Shown piece by piece: positions 33,571-42,107 of a stretch of DNA of 64,000 bases (the stretch's first letter is position 1; each line of letters opens with the position of its first letter). Under the pieces are notes generated by a model. It saw only the letters and a list, made by a program, of their open reading frames with translations, had not been told where the DNA came from and searched no databases. Source of the DNA: Streptomyces lincolnensis (GTDB lineage: Bacteria; Actinomycetota; Actinomycetes; Streptomycetales; Streptomycetaceae); NCBI RefSeq assembly GCF_001685355.1, contig NZ_CP016438.1:4650001-4714000 (forward strand), written 5' to 3'. The translations under genes were made by a program, and so were the position numbers.

Positions 33571-34146
33571 TCAACTGGCCGTCTGCTGCGGGTCGGCGTC
33601 GCCGCCGTCGTTCCTACCGGCCTTGTCGCTCTGGTCGGCCCGGTCGTTCTTCTCGGTCCTACGGGTACGGCGCGTGGTGGCGGGCTCGCCCCCACTCGCC
33701 GTAGGGCTGCCGCTCGCGACGGTGTCGTCCGCGGCGGGGTCGCTCACAGCCGTACCGCCGCCGTCCCAGGTGTCCGCCGTGCTCATGGTGGCGATCTCGA
33801 ACCCGTTCTCCTTGCGGAAGGACTCGTAGATCTGGAGCAGCACCTGCTTCTGCCGCTCGTTCAGCGTGGGATCGGCGAGGATGACGGCACGTGTCTCCAC
33901 CTCGTCCCGGTCCCGCTCGGCGTCGAGGATGCCGGCCCGCACGTACAGCGTCTCCGCGGAGATCCGCAGCGCCTTGGCGACCTGCTGGAGCACCTCCGCG
34001 CTCGGCTTGCGCAGCCCGCGCTCGATCTGGCTCAGATACGGATTGGACACCCCGGCGGCATCGGCGAGCTGCCTGAGCGACAGCTGCGCGTTGCGCCGCT
34101 GCTCGCGCAGGTACTCACCGAGATTGCCGACGTTGAGCGTTGCCAT
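33571..34146 (-). CDS. XRE family DNA-binding protein
   Basis: 191 residues from ATG 34146. An N-terminal helix-turn-helix (about 5-65): LGEYLREQRRNAQLSLRQLA, GVSNPYLSQIERGLRKPSAE, then AETLYVRAG; this is the SinR/Cro type. The C-terminus is disordered and charged. The same gene pair (XRE then HbhA-like) is conserved in Streptomyces as I recall, suggesting it controls its downstream neighbour, 77 bp away. Confidence 0.88.
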   Translation of the reverse strand: MATLNVGNLGEYLREQRRNAQLSLRQLADAAGVSNPYLSQIERGLRKPSAEVLQQVAKALRISAETLYVRAGILDAERDRDEVETRAVILADPTLNERQKQVLLQIYESFRKENGFEIATMSTADTWDGGGTAVSDPAADDTVASGSPTASGGEPATTRRTRRTEKNDRADQSDKAGRNDGGDADPQQTAS

Positions 34147-34540
34147 GCCCCCACCTTGCACCATCCCCGCTAACTATTGCAAGCAGCCGCTTGCAAAAGT
34201 GCGCTATGCCACGTGTGACCGAGCGAAGGTCGAGTGTCCGGTCTCGCTGAAGGTGAGGCAGTCCCGCTCGGTCCGAGGTATCTGCACGGGTGCCTCGGAC
34301 CGAGCGGGACACCGCGCAGGTCACCAATCACCTGACGCAGGGGAGTTGCCGCGTGAGGTCATGACTGACGCCTGGATGCCCCACTTTCAGCGAGACGGGC
34401 CCGCCCGGAGGGCCTCGCTCAAAGCGAGGCATCCAGGTCAAGGCGTCGCCGCGCCTCAGATCCAGCGGGATCGGACATCGAGTGGCTGGATCTTCTGGAG
34501 AGCGGGAGCCGCCTCGCCCGCCCCACTACTGTGGCTCCGC
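34147..34540. other. Hairpin-rich intergenic region
   Basis: 394 bp without a gene. It includes the perfect 18-bp inverted repeat at 34261 and a second nested structure: CCTGGATGCC (34371-34380) pairs with GGCATCCAGG (34429-34438) around an inner AGCGAG/CTCGCT stem. It could encode a structured RNA. Confidence 0.45.
34261..34310. repeat. Perfect 18-bp inverted repeat, 14-base loop
   Basis: GTCCCGCTCGGTCCGAGG at 34261-34278 is exactly complementary to 34293-34310. There is no gene end nearby on either strand, so a simple terminator is not the obvious reading. Confidence 0.7.
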
Positions 34541-35446
34541 ATGACCGACTCCGAGATCGAGATCACCGCAGACCTGGTCCGCGAGTTGTTGCGGGAGCAG
34601 CATCCGGACCTGGCGGGGCTGGCCATTCGTGAGGTGGCGGGCGGCTGGGGCAACCAAATGTGGCGGCTCGGGGACGAGTTGGCCGTACGCATGCAGCGTA
34701 TGACCCCCACCCCGGAGCTCCAGCTCAAGGAGCGCCGATGGCTGCCCGTCCTGGCCCCGCGCCTGCCGCTCCCGGTGCCGACCCCGGTGCGGAACGGTGA
34801 ACCGTCCGCGCGCTTCCCCAAGCACTGGACCGTGATGACGTGGGTTCCCGGCGAGCCGCTGGACCACGCCCCGATCAGCCGCGGTGACCACGCGGCCGAC
34901 ACTCTGGCGGGTTTCCTCAGGGCGCTCCATGTGGAGGCGCCCGCCGACGCGCCCAGCATGTCGGACCGCGGCGGTCACCCCAAGGAGTGCACGGAGGGCT
35001 TCGAGAGGTTCTTGCAAGCCGTTGACCCTGGCGCCATCGCCGCCGACGACGTCCGGGCCGTCTGGGACGACGCCGTAGCGGCACCCGAGTGGGAGGGCCC
35101 GCCGGTTTGGCTGCACGGCGACCTCCATCCCGCGAACGTCGTGGTCACGGACGGGACGCTCTCGGGTGTGATCGATTTCGACTCCATATTCGCCGACGAT
35201 CCGGCGTGGGACCTCGCGGCCGCGTGGGTGCTCCTTCCCTCGGGCGCCGCCTCACGGTTCTTCGACGCGTACGCGCATGCGGACGAGGCGACGATCCGGC
35301 GCGCCCGCGGGCTGGCTGCCATGAAAAGCCTGTTCCTCATGCTCATGGGCCAGGCCGGAGACCGGGGCCTTCCCGGCGGCAAGCCGACATGGGGACCCGC
35401 CGGCCGGGCAGCGCTCGACCGCGTTCTGGCAGACGGTCTGACGTAG
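34541..35446 (+). CDS. Aminoglycoside phosphotransferase-family kinase
   Basis: 301 residues from ATG 34541. APH fold: nucleotide loop GGWGNQMWRLGDELAVRM, the hinge TVMTWVPGEPLDHAP, catalytic loop WLHGDLHPANVVV (HxDxxxxN) and metal-binding Asp in GVIDFDSIFADDPAWDLA. The family phosphorylates aminoglycosides, macrolides or small metabolites; nothing here fixes the substrate, and most chromosomal members are not resistance genes. The Nudix gene starts two bases after its stop, so the two form an operon. Confidence 0.88.
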   Translation: MTDSEIEITADLVRELLREQHPDLAGLAIREVAGGWGNQMWRLGDELAVRMQRMTPTPELQLKERRWLPVLAPRLPLPVPTPVRNGEPSARFPKHWTVMTWVPGEPLDHAPISRGDHAADTLAGFLRALHVEAPADAPSMSDRGGHPKECTEGFERFLQAVDPGAIAADDVRAVWDDAVAAPEWEGPPVWLHGDLHPANVVVTDGTLSGVIDFDSIFADDPAWDLAAAWVLLPSGAASRFFDAYAHADEATIRRARGLAAMKSLFLMLMGQAGDRGLPGGKPTWGPAGRAALDRVLADGLT

Positions 35447-35448
35447 AC

Positions 35449-35967
35449 ATGACGCTGACGGAGCGGTGGACGTCCCGAGTTCTCCTGGTGGACGACGATG
35501 ACCGACTACTGCTGCTGTGCGGTCGTGATCCGCGCAGTCCGGGGGCGAGATGGTGGTTCACCGTCGGTGGCGGCGTCGAGGAAGGCGAGGACTACCTCCA
35601 GGCCGCTGTGCGCGAGGTGTGGGAGGAGACGGCTCTGTCACTTCCTGTCGGGCGGTTGAGCCCCGTCGTCTGGACCCGGCAGGCGATCTTCAGCGTCGAC
35701 GGCCGGGGCTTTGACCAGTACGAGGAATACCGTCTTGCCCGTGTCGCCCCACATGAGGCGCGCGCGATGAACATCCGGACGGAAGAGGCCCTTTACGGGC
35801 ATCGCTGGTGGTCGATCACGGAACTGGCCGGCACCACGGAGACCGTTCGGCCGAAGAAGATGGCTTCTCTCCTGCCGGACCTGCTGGCGACCGTCCAACT
35901 CGACCGATGGCCTGTGCCTGTGCCTGTGCATCTGGGCGATTTCAACGAAGACACTGATCCGGAGTAG
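35449..35967 (+). CDS. Nudix hydrolase
   Basis: 172 residues. The Nudix box spans about residues 41-63: GGVEEGE, then REVWEETA, with the last consensus Gly replaced by Ala62. FDQYEEYRLARVAPHEA and GHRWWSITELAGT are typical of the C-terminal part. ATG 35449 sits two bases after the kinase stop, so translation is probably coupled. Kinase-Nudix pairs are often found in salvage or house-cleaning; the actual substrate is unknown. Confidence 0.88.
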   Translation: MTLTERWTSRVLLVDDDDRLLLLCGRDPRSPGARWWFTVGGGVEEGEDYLQAAVREVWEETALSLPVGRLSPVVWTRQAIFSVDGRGFDQYEEYRLARVAPHEARAMNIRTEEALYGHRWWSITELAGTTETVRPKKMASLLPDLLATVQLDRWPVPVPVHLGDFNEDTDPE

Positions 35968-36027
35968 GGCTCGCACATGGTTCGGGAGTGGCGAGCGACA
36001 AGACCGACTACACCCGACTACACCGCC

Positions 36028-36747
36028 TCAAGCGCCACCGAGCAATTGCCGCAGGAGGTCAACGACGAGGTCGGGCTGTCCTACGAACGGGGAGTGGCCC
36101 GTCTGCCACTCGCGCACGTCGGTGCAGCGCGAGGCCATCCTCCGTTGCAGCCCCGGGTCGATGGCCCGGTCCTGCGCGCAGACGACGTAGGTGGAGGGGG
36201 TGTGCTTCCAGCTGTGGTGCTCCGGGACTCCTCGCCCGCAGCCGGGGGCTTGCGCACGCAGGAGGCCGACCGCCCGGGCGGCAAGGGGTTCGGGACAGTC
36301 GCCGTAGAGGGTGTCGACAGCCAGGTCGGGGTGCAGGCTGGTCGAGCCGTCGGGCTCGGGGGTGATCGCGTCCTGGAGCCGCGGGGACGCCCCGCCCAGA
36401 CTGGTCGCGCTCTCGCCGGCGTCCGGTACGAAGGCCGCCAGATAGACCAGGTGTCCCGCTCCGCGCACCCCGGTGATCACTGATCCGCCGTAGGAGTGAC
36501 CGAGCACGAGCGGAGGCTCGTGCAGCGAGTCGATGGCCGCCTGGACCGCTGCCGTGTCGTCGGGCAATGAGCCCCGGTGGAGCTCGGGAACGACAACGTG
36601 GGTTCCCGCGGTCCGCAAGCGGTCTGCCACTACGTCGAAGTGCTCGGGACGGTGATACAGGCCGTGAACGAGCACCACGGCGGCCAATTCGCCCGCCTCC
36701 TCAGGTCGGCGACAGGCCAGTGAGCCTAGCGCCGGGACGCCACGCAT
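36028..36747 (-). CDS. Alpha/beta hydrolase
   Basis: 239 residues from ATG 36747. Oxyanion loop VVLVHGLYHRPEHF; nucleophile Ser in VLGHSYGGSVITG; acid in VCAQDRAIDPG; His in WQTGHSPFVGQPD. The arrangement resembles small plant-esterase-like (MES) hydrolases found across Streptomyces. Substrate unknown. Low-complexity GGGCTGAG-type repeats follow its start (36780-36880). Confidence 0.88.
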   Translation of the reverse strand: MRGVPALGSLACRRPEEAGELAAVVLVHGLYHRPEHFDVVADRLRTAGTHVVVPELHRGSLPDDTAAVQAAIDSLHEPPLVLGHSYGGSVITGVRGAGHLVYLAAFVPDAGESATSLGGASPRLQDAITPEPDGSTSLHPDLAVDTLYGDCPEPLAARAVGLLRAQAPGCGRGVPEHHSWKHTPSTYVVCAQDRAIDPGLQRRMASRCTDVREWQTGHSPFVGQPDLVVDLLRQLLGGA

Positions 36748-36933
36748 CTCACACCCGACCAGGCCGCGCCGCGGATCGGGGAGGCCGTCAAGGGCTGAGG
36801 CAAGAGCTGAGGCATGGGCTGGGTCGAGGGCTGGCCGAGGGCTGAGCCAAGGCGCCGAGTCGAGGGCTGGGCCGAGCGGCCGCGCCGCTCTGGGATAGCG
36901 TCCCTCTGACTCCGGACGAGTGAGAGGGACGTC

Positions 36934-37410
36934 GTGCAGGTTCAGGTGCGGGAGTGGGGCGTCCGCCGGTGGGTCGCGTTCGGGCTGATCGCGTTCGGGT
37001 CGGTGTTCTTGATCATCGGACTGATCCTGACGGGGAAGTCGATCTCGCTCCTGGCGGACGCACAGCGCGCCAAGGGCACGGTGGTGGCGCTGGAGTGGCG
37101 GGACGACGACAGCAACGGGGGCGTGTCCCGCAGGACGAGGGTGCCCGACAAGCCCTCGGCGTACCCGGTGGTCGAGTTCACCTCGGCGGACGGCGCGCAC
37201 AGGACGTTCCGGAGCACCACGGGCTCCAATCCGCCCTCGTACGAGAAGGGCGACCAGGTCGAGGTGCTGTACCGCGCCGACTCCCCCGAGGACGCGGAGA
37301 TCAACGGGTTCGCCTCGCTGTGGCTGCTGCCACTGATCTTCGGCGGGCTCGGGCTGGTGATCGCGGGGATCGGGACGGCCGTCGCGATGGTGGGGCGCCG
37401 GCGTTCCTAG
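36934..37410 (+). CDS. DUF3592 membrane protein
   Basis: 158 residues from GTG 36934. A helix near each end (WVAFGLIAFGSVFLIIGLIL; LWLLPLIFGGLGLVIAGIG) encloses a beta-barrel-like domain with GTVVALEWRDDDS, YPVVEFTSADGAHRTFRS and YEKGDQVEVLYRADSPEDAE. This layout defines DUF3592, of unknown function. It converges on the methyltransferase gene, 7 bp apart. Confidence 0.87.
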   Translation: MQVQVREWGVRRWVAFGLIAFGSVFLIIGLILTGKSISLLADAQRAKGTVVALEWRDDDSNGGVSRRTRVPDKPSAYPVVEFTSADGAHRTFRSTTGSNPPSYEKGDQVEVLYRADSPEDAEINGFASLWLLPLIFGGLGLVIAGIGTAVAMVGRRRS

Positions 37411-37417
37411 GCGCCTG

Positions 37418-38188
37418 TCACACGCCTGATTCCCGCCCTGATTCCACGGCATCGAAAGCCTGTTCGGGCCGCCGCGCGACGAACACGACCTCCTTGCCGG
37501 GCCGGTCGGGTGCGTCACGGACGCCCTCCACGACGTACCCCTGGGCGACCAGCTCCGTCTCGACCTCGCGCCGCTCGCGGAACCGCAGGGTCGACTCCGA
37601 GGTCAGCACCCGACCGTCCGCGGCGAAGACGTAGGTCCAGCGGAACGTCACGAGCGGGCCGGTCACCTCGATCACGTCGACCCAGGTCTCCACGGGGCCG
37701 ACGCCGGGGATCTCGGTCACGGCGTACGACGTCTCGCGGTCCCACTCCTCCCACGCGCGCCGGGCCGGGTCGCGGGTCTCGAAGACCAGGCGCCCGCCAG
37801 GCCGCAGGGCGCCGTAGGCACCCCGCAGGGTCTGCCGCCACGCCTCCGGGTCGGTGATCTGCTGGGCGGCGTTCGCCGTCATGGTCGCCAGGTCGACGCG
37901 GAGCGGTGGCAGCGCCGTCGCGTCCCCGTGGATCCAGCGCACCCGTTCGCCGCCGGGCTTGGCGGCGGCCACATCGAGGGAGGCCCGGGCGGGATCGACG
38001 CCTACGACCTCGACGCCCCGGCCGGCCAGGAGGAGCGCGAGGATCCCGGTCCCGCAGCCGATGTCCAGCACCCGGCGGGCCCCGAACTCCTCGGTCATGC
38101 GGACGTACGCCTCGAGATCGGCGCGGTCCGGTTCGAGCGCGTCGTAGATCGCGGCGAGCCGTGGATGCCCGAAGCACTCGTCAGCCAT
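37418..38188 (-). CDS. Class I SAM-dependent methyltransferase
   Basis: 256 residues from ATG 38188. YDALEPDRADLEAYVRMTEE, motif I VLDIGCGTGILALLLAGRG, post-I VVGVDPARASLDVAA, WIHGDATALPPLRVDLATMT and LRPGGRLVFETRDPARRAWE are all present. The C-terminal region is a beta-sheet extension. It is divergent from the TetR/SGNH operon, with the TetR operator between them, so TetR may also regulate it. Substrate unknown. Confidence 0.88.
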   Translation of the reverse strand: MADECFGHPRLAAIYDALEPDRADLEAYVRMTEEFGARRVLDIGCGTGILALLLAGRGVEVVGVDPARASLDVAAAKPGGERVRWIHGDATALPPLRVDLATMTANAAQQITDPEAWRQTLRGAYGALRPGGRLVFETRDPARRAWEEWDRETSYAVTEIPGVGPVETWVDVIEVTGPLVTFRWTYVFAADGRVLTSESTLRFRERREVETELVAQGYVVEGVRDAPDRPGKEVVFVARRPEQAFDAVESGRESGV

Positions 38189-38243
38189 GGGCCGACGGTA
38201 CGGGGGACGCGGGCACGGACTCGAACCAAAATGACGTGACTGG

Positions 38244-38273
38244 TTGCCTAAAAGCTTTAGGCATGGGCATAAT
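38244..38273 (+). promoter_or_regulatory. Promoter with TetR operator in the spacer
   Basis: TTGCCT (38244-38249) and CATAAT (38268-38273), 18 bp apart, fit -35 and -10 hexamers. The spacer holds TGCCTAAAAGCTTTAGGCA (38245-38263), a palindrome with 8-bp arms. Repressor binding would block polymerase directly. Confidence 0.8.
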
Positions 38274-38299
38274 CGACTCAGGTGAATAGGAGGGTTGTT

Positions 38300-38893
38300 A
38301 TGGTGCGTGCGGGACTGACCCCGGAGCGTCTGACCCACGCGGGGGCGGAGCTGGCGGACGAGGTCGGCTTCGAGGAGGTGACCGTCTCGGAGGTCGCCCG
38401 GCGGTTCGACGTCAAGGTCGCGAGCCTGTACTCGCACGTGAGGAACTCACGTGACCTCAAGGCCAGAATCGCGCTGCTCTCCCTGGAGGAACTCGCCGAC
38501 CGGGCCGCCGACGCCCTGGCCGGGCGGGCCGGCAAGGACGCCCTGATCGCCCTGGCCGACGTCTACCGCGACTACGCCCGGGAGCATCCCGGCCGTTACG
38601 CCGCGGCCCAGTTCAGACTCACCCCCGCGGAGGCCGCCGCCAGCGCGGGCATCAGACATTCCCAGATGACACGCGCCCTCCTGCGTGGCTACGACCTGCC
38701 GGAGCCGGACCAGACCCACGCGGTCCGCCTGCTGGGCAGCGTCTTCCACGGCTACGTCGACCTGGAACTGGCGGGCGGGTTCAGCCACAGCGCCCCCGAC
38801 TCGCAGGAGAGCTGGTCACGGATCCTCGACGCCCTCGACACCCTGCTGCGGAACTGGTCCGCGGTGCCACCGGAAGGAGCCCGGGAGAAATGA
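38300..38893 (+). CDS. TetR family regulator
   Basis: 197 residues from ATG 38300, six bases after AGGAGGG. The N-terminal helix-turn-helix reads VSEVARRFDVKVASLYSHVR. The C-terminal domain carries LLGSVFHGYVDLELAGGFSH, the WHG-type ligand domain. It is the first gene of an operon with the SGNH hydrolase, overlapping it by 4 bp, and most likely binds the palindrome at 38245. Confidence 0.92.
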   Translation: MVRAGLTPERLTHAGAELADEVGFEEVTVSEVARRFDVKVASLYSHVRNSRDLKARIALLSLEELADRAADALAGRAGKDALIALADVYRDYAREHPGRYAAAQFRLTPAEAAASAGIRHSQMTRALLRGYDLPEPDQTHAVRLLGSVFHGYVDLELAGGFSHSAPDSQESWSRILDALDTLLRNWSAVPPEGAREK

Positions 38894-40116
38894 ACACCGA
38901 CCACCAGAACACCGGCCACCACTGGATCACCACGCCCGTCACCGCGGAGCTCCTGCGCGGCGCCCTCGACGTGGAGCGCACCGAGGACGGTGTCCTGCCG
39001 CACCGGCTGCCGGCCTGGGCGCGCGCCCAGTGTCCCGACCCGCAGCTGGCCATGGCGGAGTCCCAGCCGTCAGGCGTACGACTGGCCTTCCGCAGCCGGA
39101 CCACCGCCGTGGAGCTGGACACACGGCCCACCAAGCGCGTCTATGTGGGTGCCCCGCCCCGGCCGGACGGTGTGTACGACCTGCTCGTCGACGGCCGCCC
39201 GGCCGGCCGGGGCAGCGTGAGCGGCGGCCACACCCTGACCATCGACATGGCCGCAGGGACGGCCGAGCACCGGTCCGGGCCGGCCGGCACCCGCCGTTTC
39301 ACGGGTCTGCCCGAGGGCGCCAAGGACATCGAGATCTGGCTGCCGCACAACGAGACCACCGAGCTCATCGCCCTGCGCACCGACGCCCCCGTCGAACCCG
39401 CCCGGGATCCGGGCCGCAGGGTGTGGCTGCACCACGGCAGCTCGATCAGCCACGGCTCCGACGCCGCGAGCCCCACCACCACTTGGCCCGCCCTCGCCGC
39501 CTCCCTCGGCGGTGTGGAACTGATCAACCTGGGCCTGGCCGGCAGCGCCCTGCTCGACCCGTTCACCGCGCGCACCCTGCGCGACACCCCCGCCGACCTG
39601 ATCAGCGTCAAGATCGGCCTCAACCTGGTCAACGCCGATCTGATGCGCCTGCGCGCCTTCGGCCCGGCTGTCCACGGCTTCCTCGACACCATCCGCGAGG
39701 GGCACCCCACCACTCCCCTGCTGGTCGTCTCGCCCATCCTGTGCCCCATCCACGAGGACACACCCGGCCCCAGCGCCCCGGACTTCAGCGCCATCAGCTC
39801 CGGGCGGCTGCGGTTCGTGGCCATGGGCGATCCGGCGGAACGCGCGAGCGGGAAACTCACCCTGGGCGTCATACGGGACGAGCTGTCCCGCATCGTGAAG
39901 CAGCGGGCGTCCGACGACCCCCACCTCCACCACCTCGACGGCCGCGACCTCTACGGCGAGGCCGACGCCGCGGAACTCCCCCTCCCCGACGACCTCCACC
40001 CGGACGCCGCCACCCACCGCCGCATGGGCGAACGCTTCGCCGGGTTGGTGTTCTCCGGCCAAGGACCCTTCGGCGAGGGCGACTTCAGGGACGGCAGTGC
40101 CGGCATGGCCGGGTGA
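38890..40116 (+). CDS. SGNH/GDSL-family hydrolase
   Basis: 408 residues. An N-terminal beta-sandwich (about 1-170; RLAFRSRTTAVELDTRPTKR) precedes an SGNH domain. The nucleophile Ser lies in WLHHGSSISHGSDA in place of GDS; VKIGLNLVNADLM holds the conserved Asn region, and the Asp-His pair is in LPDDLHPDAATHRR. The two-domain form resembles carbohydrate esterase family 2 or SsfX3-type acyltransferases. No signal peptide. Start overlaps the TetR stop (ATGA). Expression is probably repressed by that TetR. Confidence 0.85.
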   Translation: MNTDHQNTGHHWITTPVTAELLRGALDVERTEDGVLPHRLPAWARAQCPDPQLAMAESQPSGVRLAFRSRTTAVELDTRPTKRVYVGAPPRPDGVYDLLVDGRPAGRGSVSGGHTLTIDMAAGTAEHRSGPAGTRRFTGLPEGAKDIEIWLPHNETTELIALRTDAPVEPARDPGRRVWLHHGSSISHGSDAASPTTTWPALAASLGGVELINLGLAGSALLDPFTARTLRDTPADLISVKIGLNLVNADLMRLRAFGPAVHGFLDTIREGHPTTPLLVVSPILCPIHEDTPGPSAPDFSAISSGRLRFVAMGDPAERASGKLTLGVIRDELSRIVKQRASDDPHLHHLDGRDLYGEADAAELPLPDDLHPDAATHRRMGERFAGLVFSGQGPFGEGDFRDGSAGMAG

Positions 40117-40123
40117 CTCGGAC

Positions 40124-40208
40124 GTCCGAGGTGGGCGCAGGTCGGAGGTGGGTGTGGGTCCGAGGTGGGCGTGGGTCCGAGGTGGGCGTGGGTCCGAGGT
40201 GGGCGCAG
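40124..40208. repeat. Five 17-bp tandem repeats
   Basis: Unit GTCCGAGGTGGGCGTGG, five copies with small changes, plus a partial sixth. They fill the gap between the convergent SGNH and SDR genes. Confidence 0.85.
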
Positions 40209-40221
40209 GTCCGGCTTCCGC

Positions 40222-41004
40222 TCAGCGCTGCCGGGTCGGGCGGATGACCAGTTCGTTGATGTCCACGCCGGGCGGCTGCGCGATCGCGTAGGAGATGGCG
40301 TCGGCTATGGCGTCCGGCGGGATGGAGTCGGCTCGGTAGGTCCGCATCGCGTCCCGTGCGAGCGGGTCACTGATGGAGTCGGCCAGTTCGGACTCCACGA
40401 CACCGGGGGACACCGTGGTGACGCGGATGCTCGGGTCGAGTTCGAGGCGCAGGCCCTCGGTGACGGCCCAGGCGGCGTACTTCGTGGCGCAGTAGACCGC
40501 GGCCGTCGGCACCACCTGGTGGGCGCCGATGGAGGCGACGGTGACGAAGTGGCCGCCTCCCTGCTCCTGGAAGTGCGGCAGGGCGGCGGCGATGCCGTGC
40601 AGCAGACCGCGCACGTTGACGTCGATCATCCGGTCCCACTCGTCGGTGAGCAGGGCGTCCAGCCGGGACAGTGGCATCACTCCGGCGTTGTTGACGACGA
40701 CGTCGATCCGGCCGTGCCGCTCGACGGCGGCGTCCGCGAAAGCGACGACGTCCTCGCGGTCGGTCACGTCGAGGCGGTGCACGTCGGCCTTGCCGCCCGC
40801 GGTCTCGATCTCCCGCGCGATCTCCGCCAGGCGGTCCTCGCGGCGGGCGCCCAGGACCACCTGGTGGCCCTCGCGGGCGAGCCGGAGCGCGGTGGCCCGG
40901 CCGATGCCGCTGCTCGCGCCGGTGATCAGAACGGTTTTGGAACGGGTGGTATCAGAAGGGGTGGTATCGGAAGGGGTGATGGCGGAAGCCGGTGTGGTGG
41001 TCAT
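40222..41004 (-). CDS. Short-chain dehydrogenase/reductase
   Basis: 260 residues. Rossmann motif TGASSGIG, then LGARREDRLAEIAREI, LDVTDREDV and VVNNAGVMPLS; catalytic Ser in TVASIGAHQV and Tyr/Lys in YCATKYA; SPGVVESELADSI follows. An Arg after the Gly motif region and R in GARRE suggest NADPH. The first 20 residues are a short Thr/Ser/Pro repeat. It overlaps the upstream SDR by 4 bp. Substrate unknown. Confidence 0.9.
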   Translation of the reverse strand: MTTTPASAITPSDTTPSDTTRSKTVLITGASSGIGRATALRLAREGHQVVLGARREDRLAEIAREIETAGGKADVHRLDVTDREDVVAFADAAVERHGRIDVVVNNAGVMPLSRLDALLTDEWDRMIDVNVRGLLHGIAAALPHFQEQGGGHFVTVASIGAHQVVPTAAVYCATKYAAWAVTEGLRLELDPSIRVTTVSPGVVESELADSISDPLARDAMRTYRADSIPPDAIADAISYAIAQPPGVDINELVIRPTRQR

Positions 41005-41894
41005 GCGGTCTTCTCCTCGGTGGCGGGGTAGTCGGCGCTGAGTGTGAGATCGCGCCAGGTGTCGAAGGTGGTCCTGAGCGTGTCGAGGCGGGCCGAGGCG
41101 ATGTCGTAGGCGACCTGGCCGAGCAGCAGCCGCAGGGGCGGGGCGTCCGCGCCCACGGCCGTGATGATCGCTTCGGCGGCACGTGCCGGGTCGCCGGGCT
41201 GGCGGCCGTAGGTGGCGAGGGTGGCCGCGCGTCGGGCGCCGGCGGTATCGGTGTAGTCGTCGATGCGGATCCGCGACTGGCGCATGGAGGGGCCGGACCA
41301 GTTCGTGCGGAACGCGCCCGGTTCCACGAGCGTCACCCCGATGCCCAGCGGACCGACCTCGGCGGCCAGTGACTCGGAGAGACCCTCCACGGCGAACTTG
41401 GTGGCGTGGTAGTAGCCGGTGGCGCCGAACGCGGCCAGGCCGCCGAGCGAGGAGACGTTGACGATGTGGCCGCTGCGGCGGGCGCGCATGCCCGGCAGGA
41501 CCGCCTTGGTGACCGCAGCCAGCCCGAACAGGTTGGTGTCGAACAATGCGCGGACCTGCTCGTCCTCTCCCTCCTCCACGGCGGCCAGGTAGCCGTAGCC
41601 GGCGTTGTTGACCAGTACGTCGATGTGACCGAAGGCGGCTTCCGCCTGCTCGACGGCCCGCTCCGTCTGCTCCGAAACGGTCACGTCGAGCGCCAGGGGC
41701 AGGGCCCGGCCGGGGTGCTCGGCGGCGAGATCGGCCACCTGTCCGGCGTCTCGGGCGGTGACGACGGCTCGCAGGCCGCGTTCCAGGACGGCGGTGGCCA
41801 GGGCCCGGCCGAGGCCGGTCGAGCAGCCGGTGATGAACCAGACGGGGGTGGTGGGGGTGGGGGTGTCGTGGGTGGGGGTCTCGTGGACGGTCAT
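41001..41894 (-). CDS. Short-chain dehydrogenase/reductase
   Basis: 297 residues from ATG 41894. TGCSTGLGRALATAVLERG, VTARDAGQVADLA, VLVNNAGYGYLAAVEEG, catalytic Ser in VNVSSLGGLAAF and YYHATKFAVEGLSESLAAE; then VEPGAFRTNW. The C-terminal extension LLLGQVAYDIASARLDTLRT is common in this SDR subgroup. It begins with Thr/Pro repeats encoded by G-rich tandem sequence. Cotranscribed with the next SDR and probably controlled by the upstream XRE-type gene. Confidence 0.9.
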   Translation of the reverse strand: MTVHETPTHDTPTPTTPVWFITGCSTGLGRALATAVLERGLRAVVTARDAGQVADLAAEHPGRALPLALDVTVSEQTERAVEQAEAAFGHIDVLVNNAGYGYLAAVEEGEDEQVRALFDTNLFGLAAVTKAVLPGMRARRSGHIVNVSSLGGLAAFGATGYYHATKFAVEGLSESLAAEVGPLGIGVTLVEPGAFRTNWSGPSMRQSRIRIDDYTDTAGARRAATLATYGRQPGDPARAAEAIITAVGADAPPLRLLLGQVAYDIASARLDTLRTTFDTWRDLTLSADYPATEEKTA

Positions 41895-42107
41895 GGCGTG
41901 GTGCCTCTCCGAGGGGAGCTCTCTTGCCGGGGGTGCGTGGTGTGTGGGGGGGGCCGTCGTGCGGGCACTTGCGGGCACGACGGCATGGCGCGGCGGCGTC
42001 CGACGCGCGGGGATGTGGAGATCAGGGGGTGGAGGTCAGGTGGGTGGAGGTCAGGAAGTGGGGACCCGGATCCGGGGATCAGGAGGTGGGACCGGGAAGC
42101 CGAGCTG

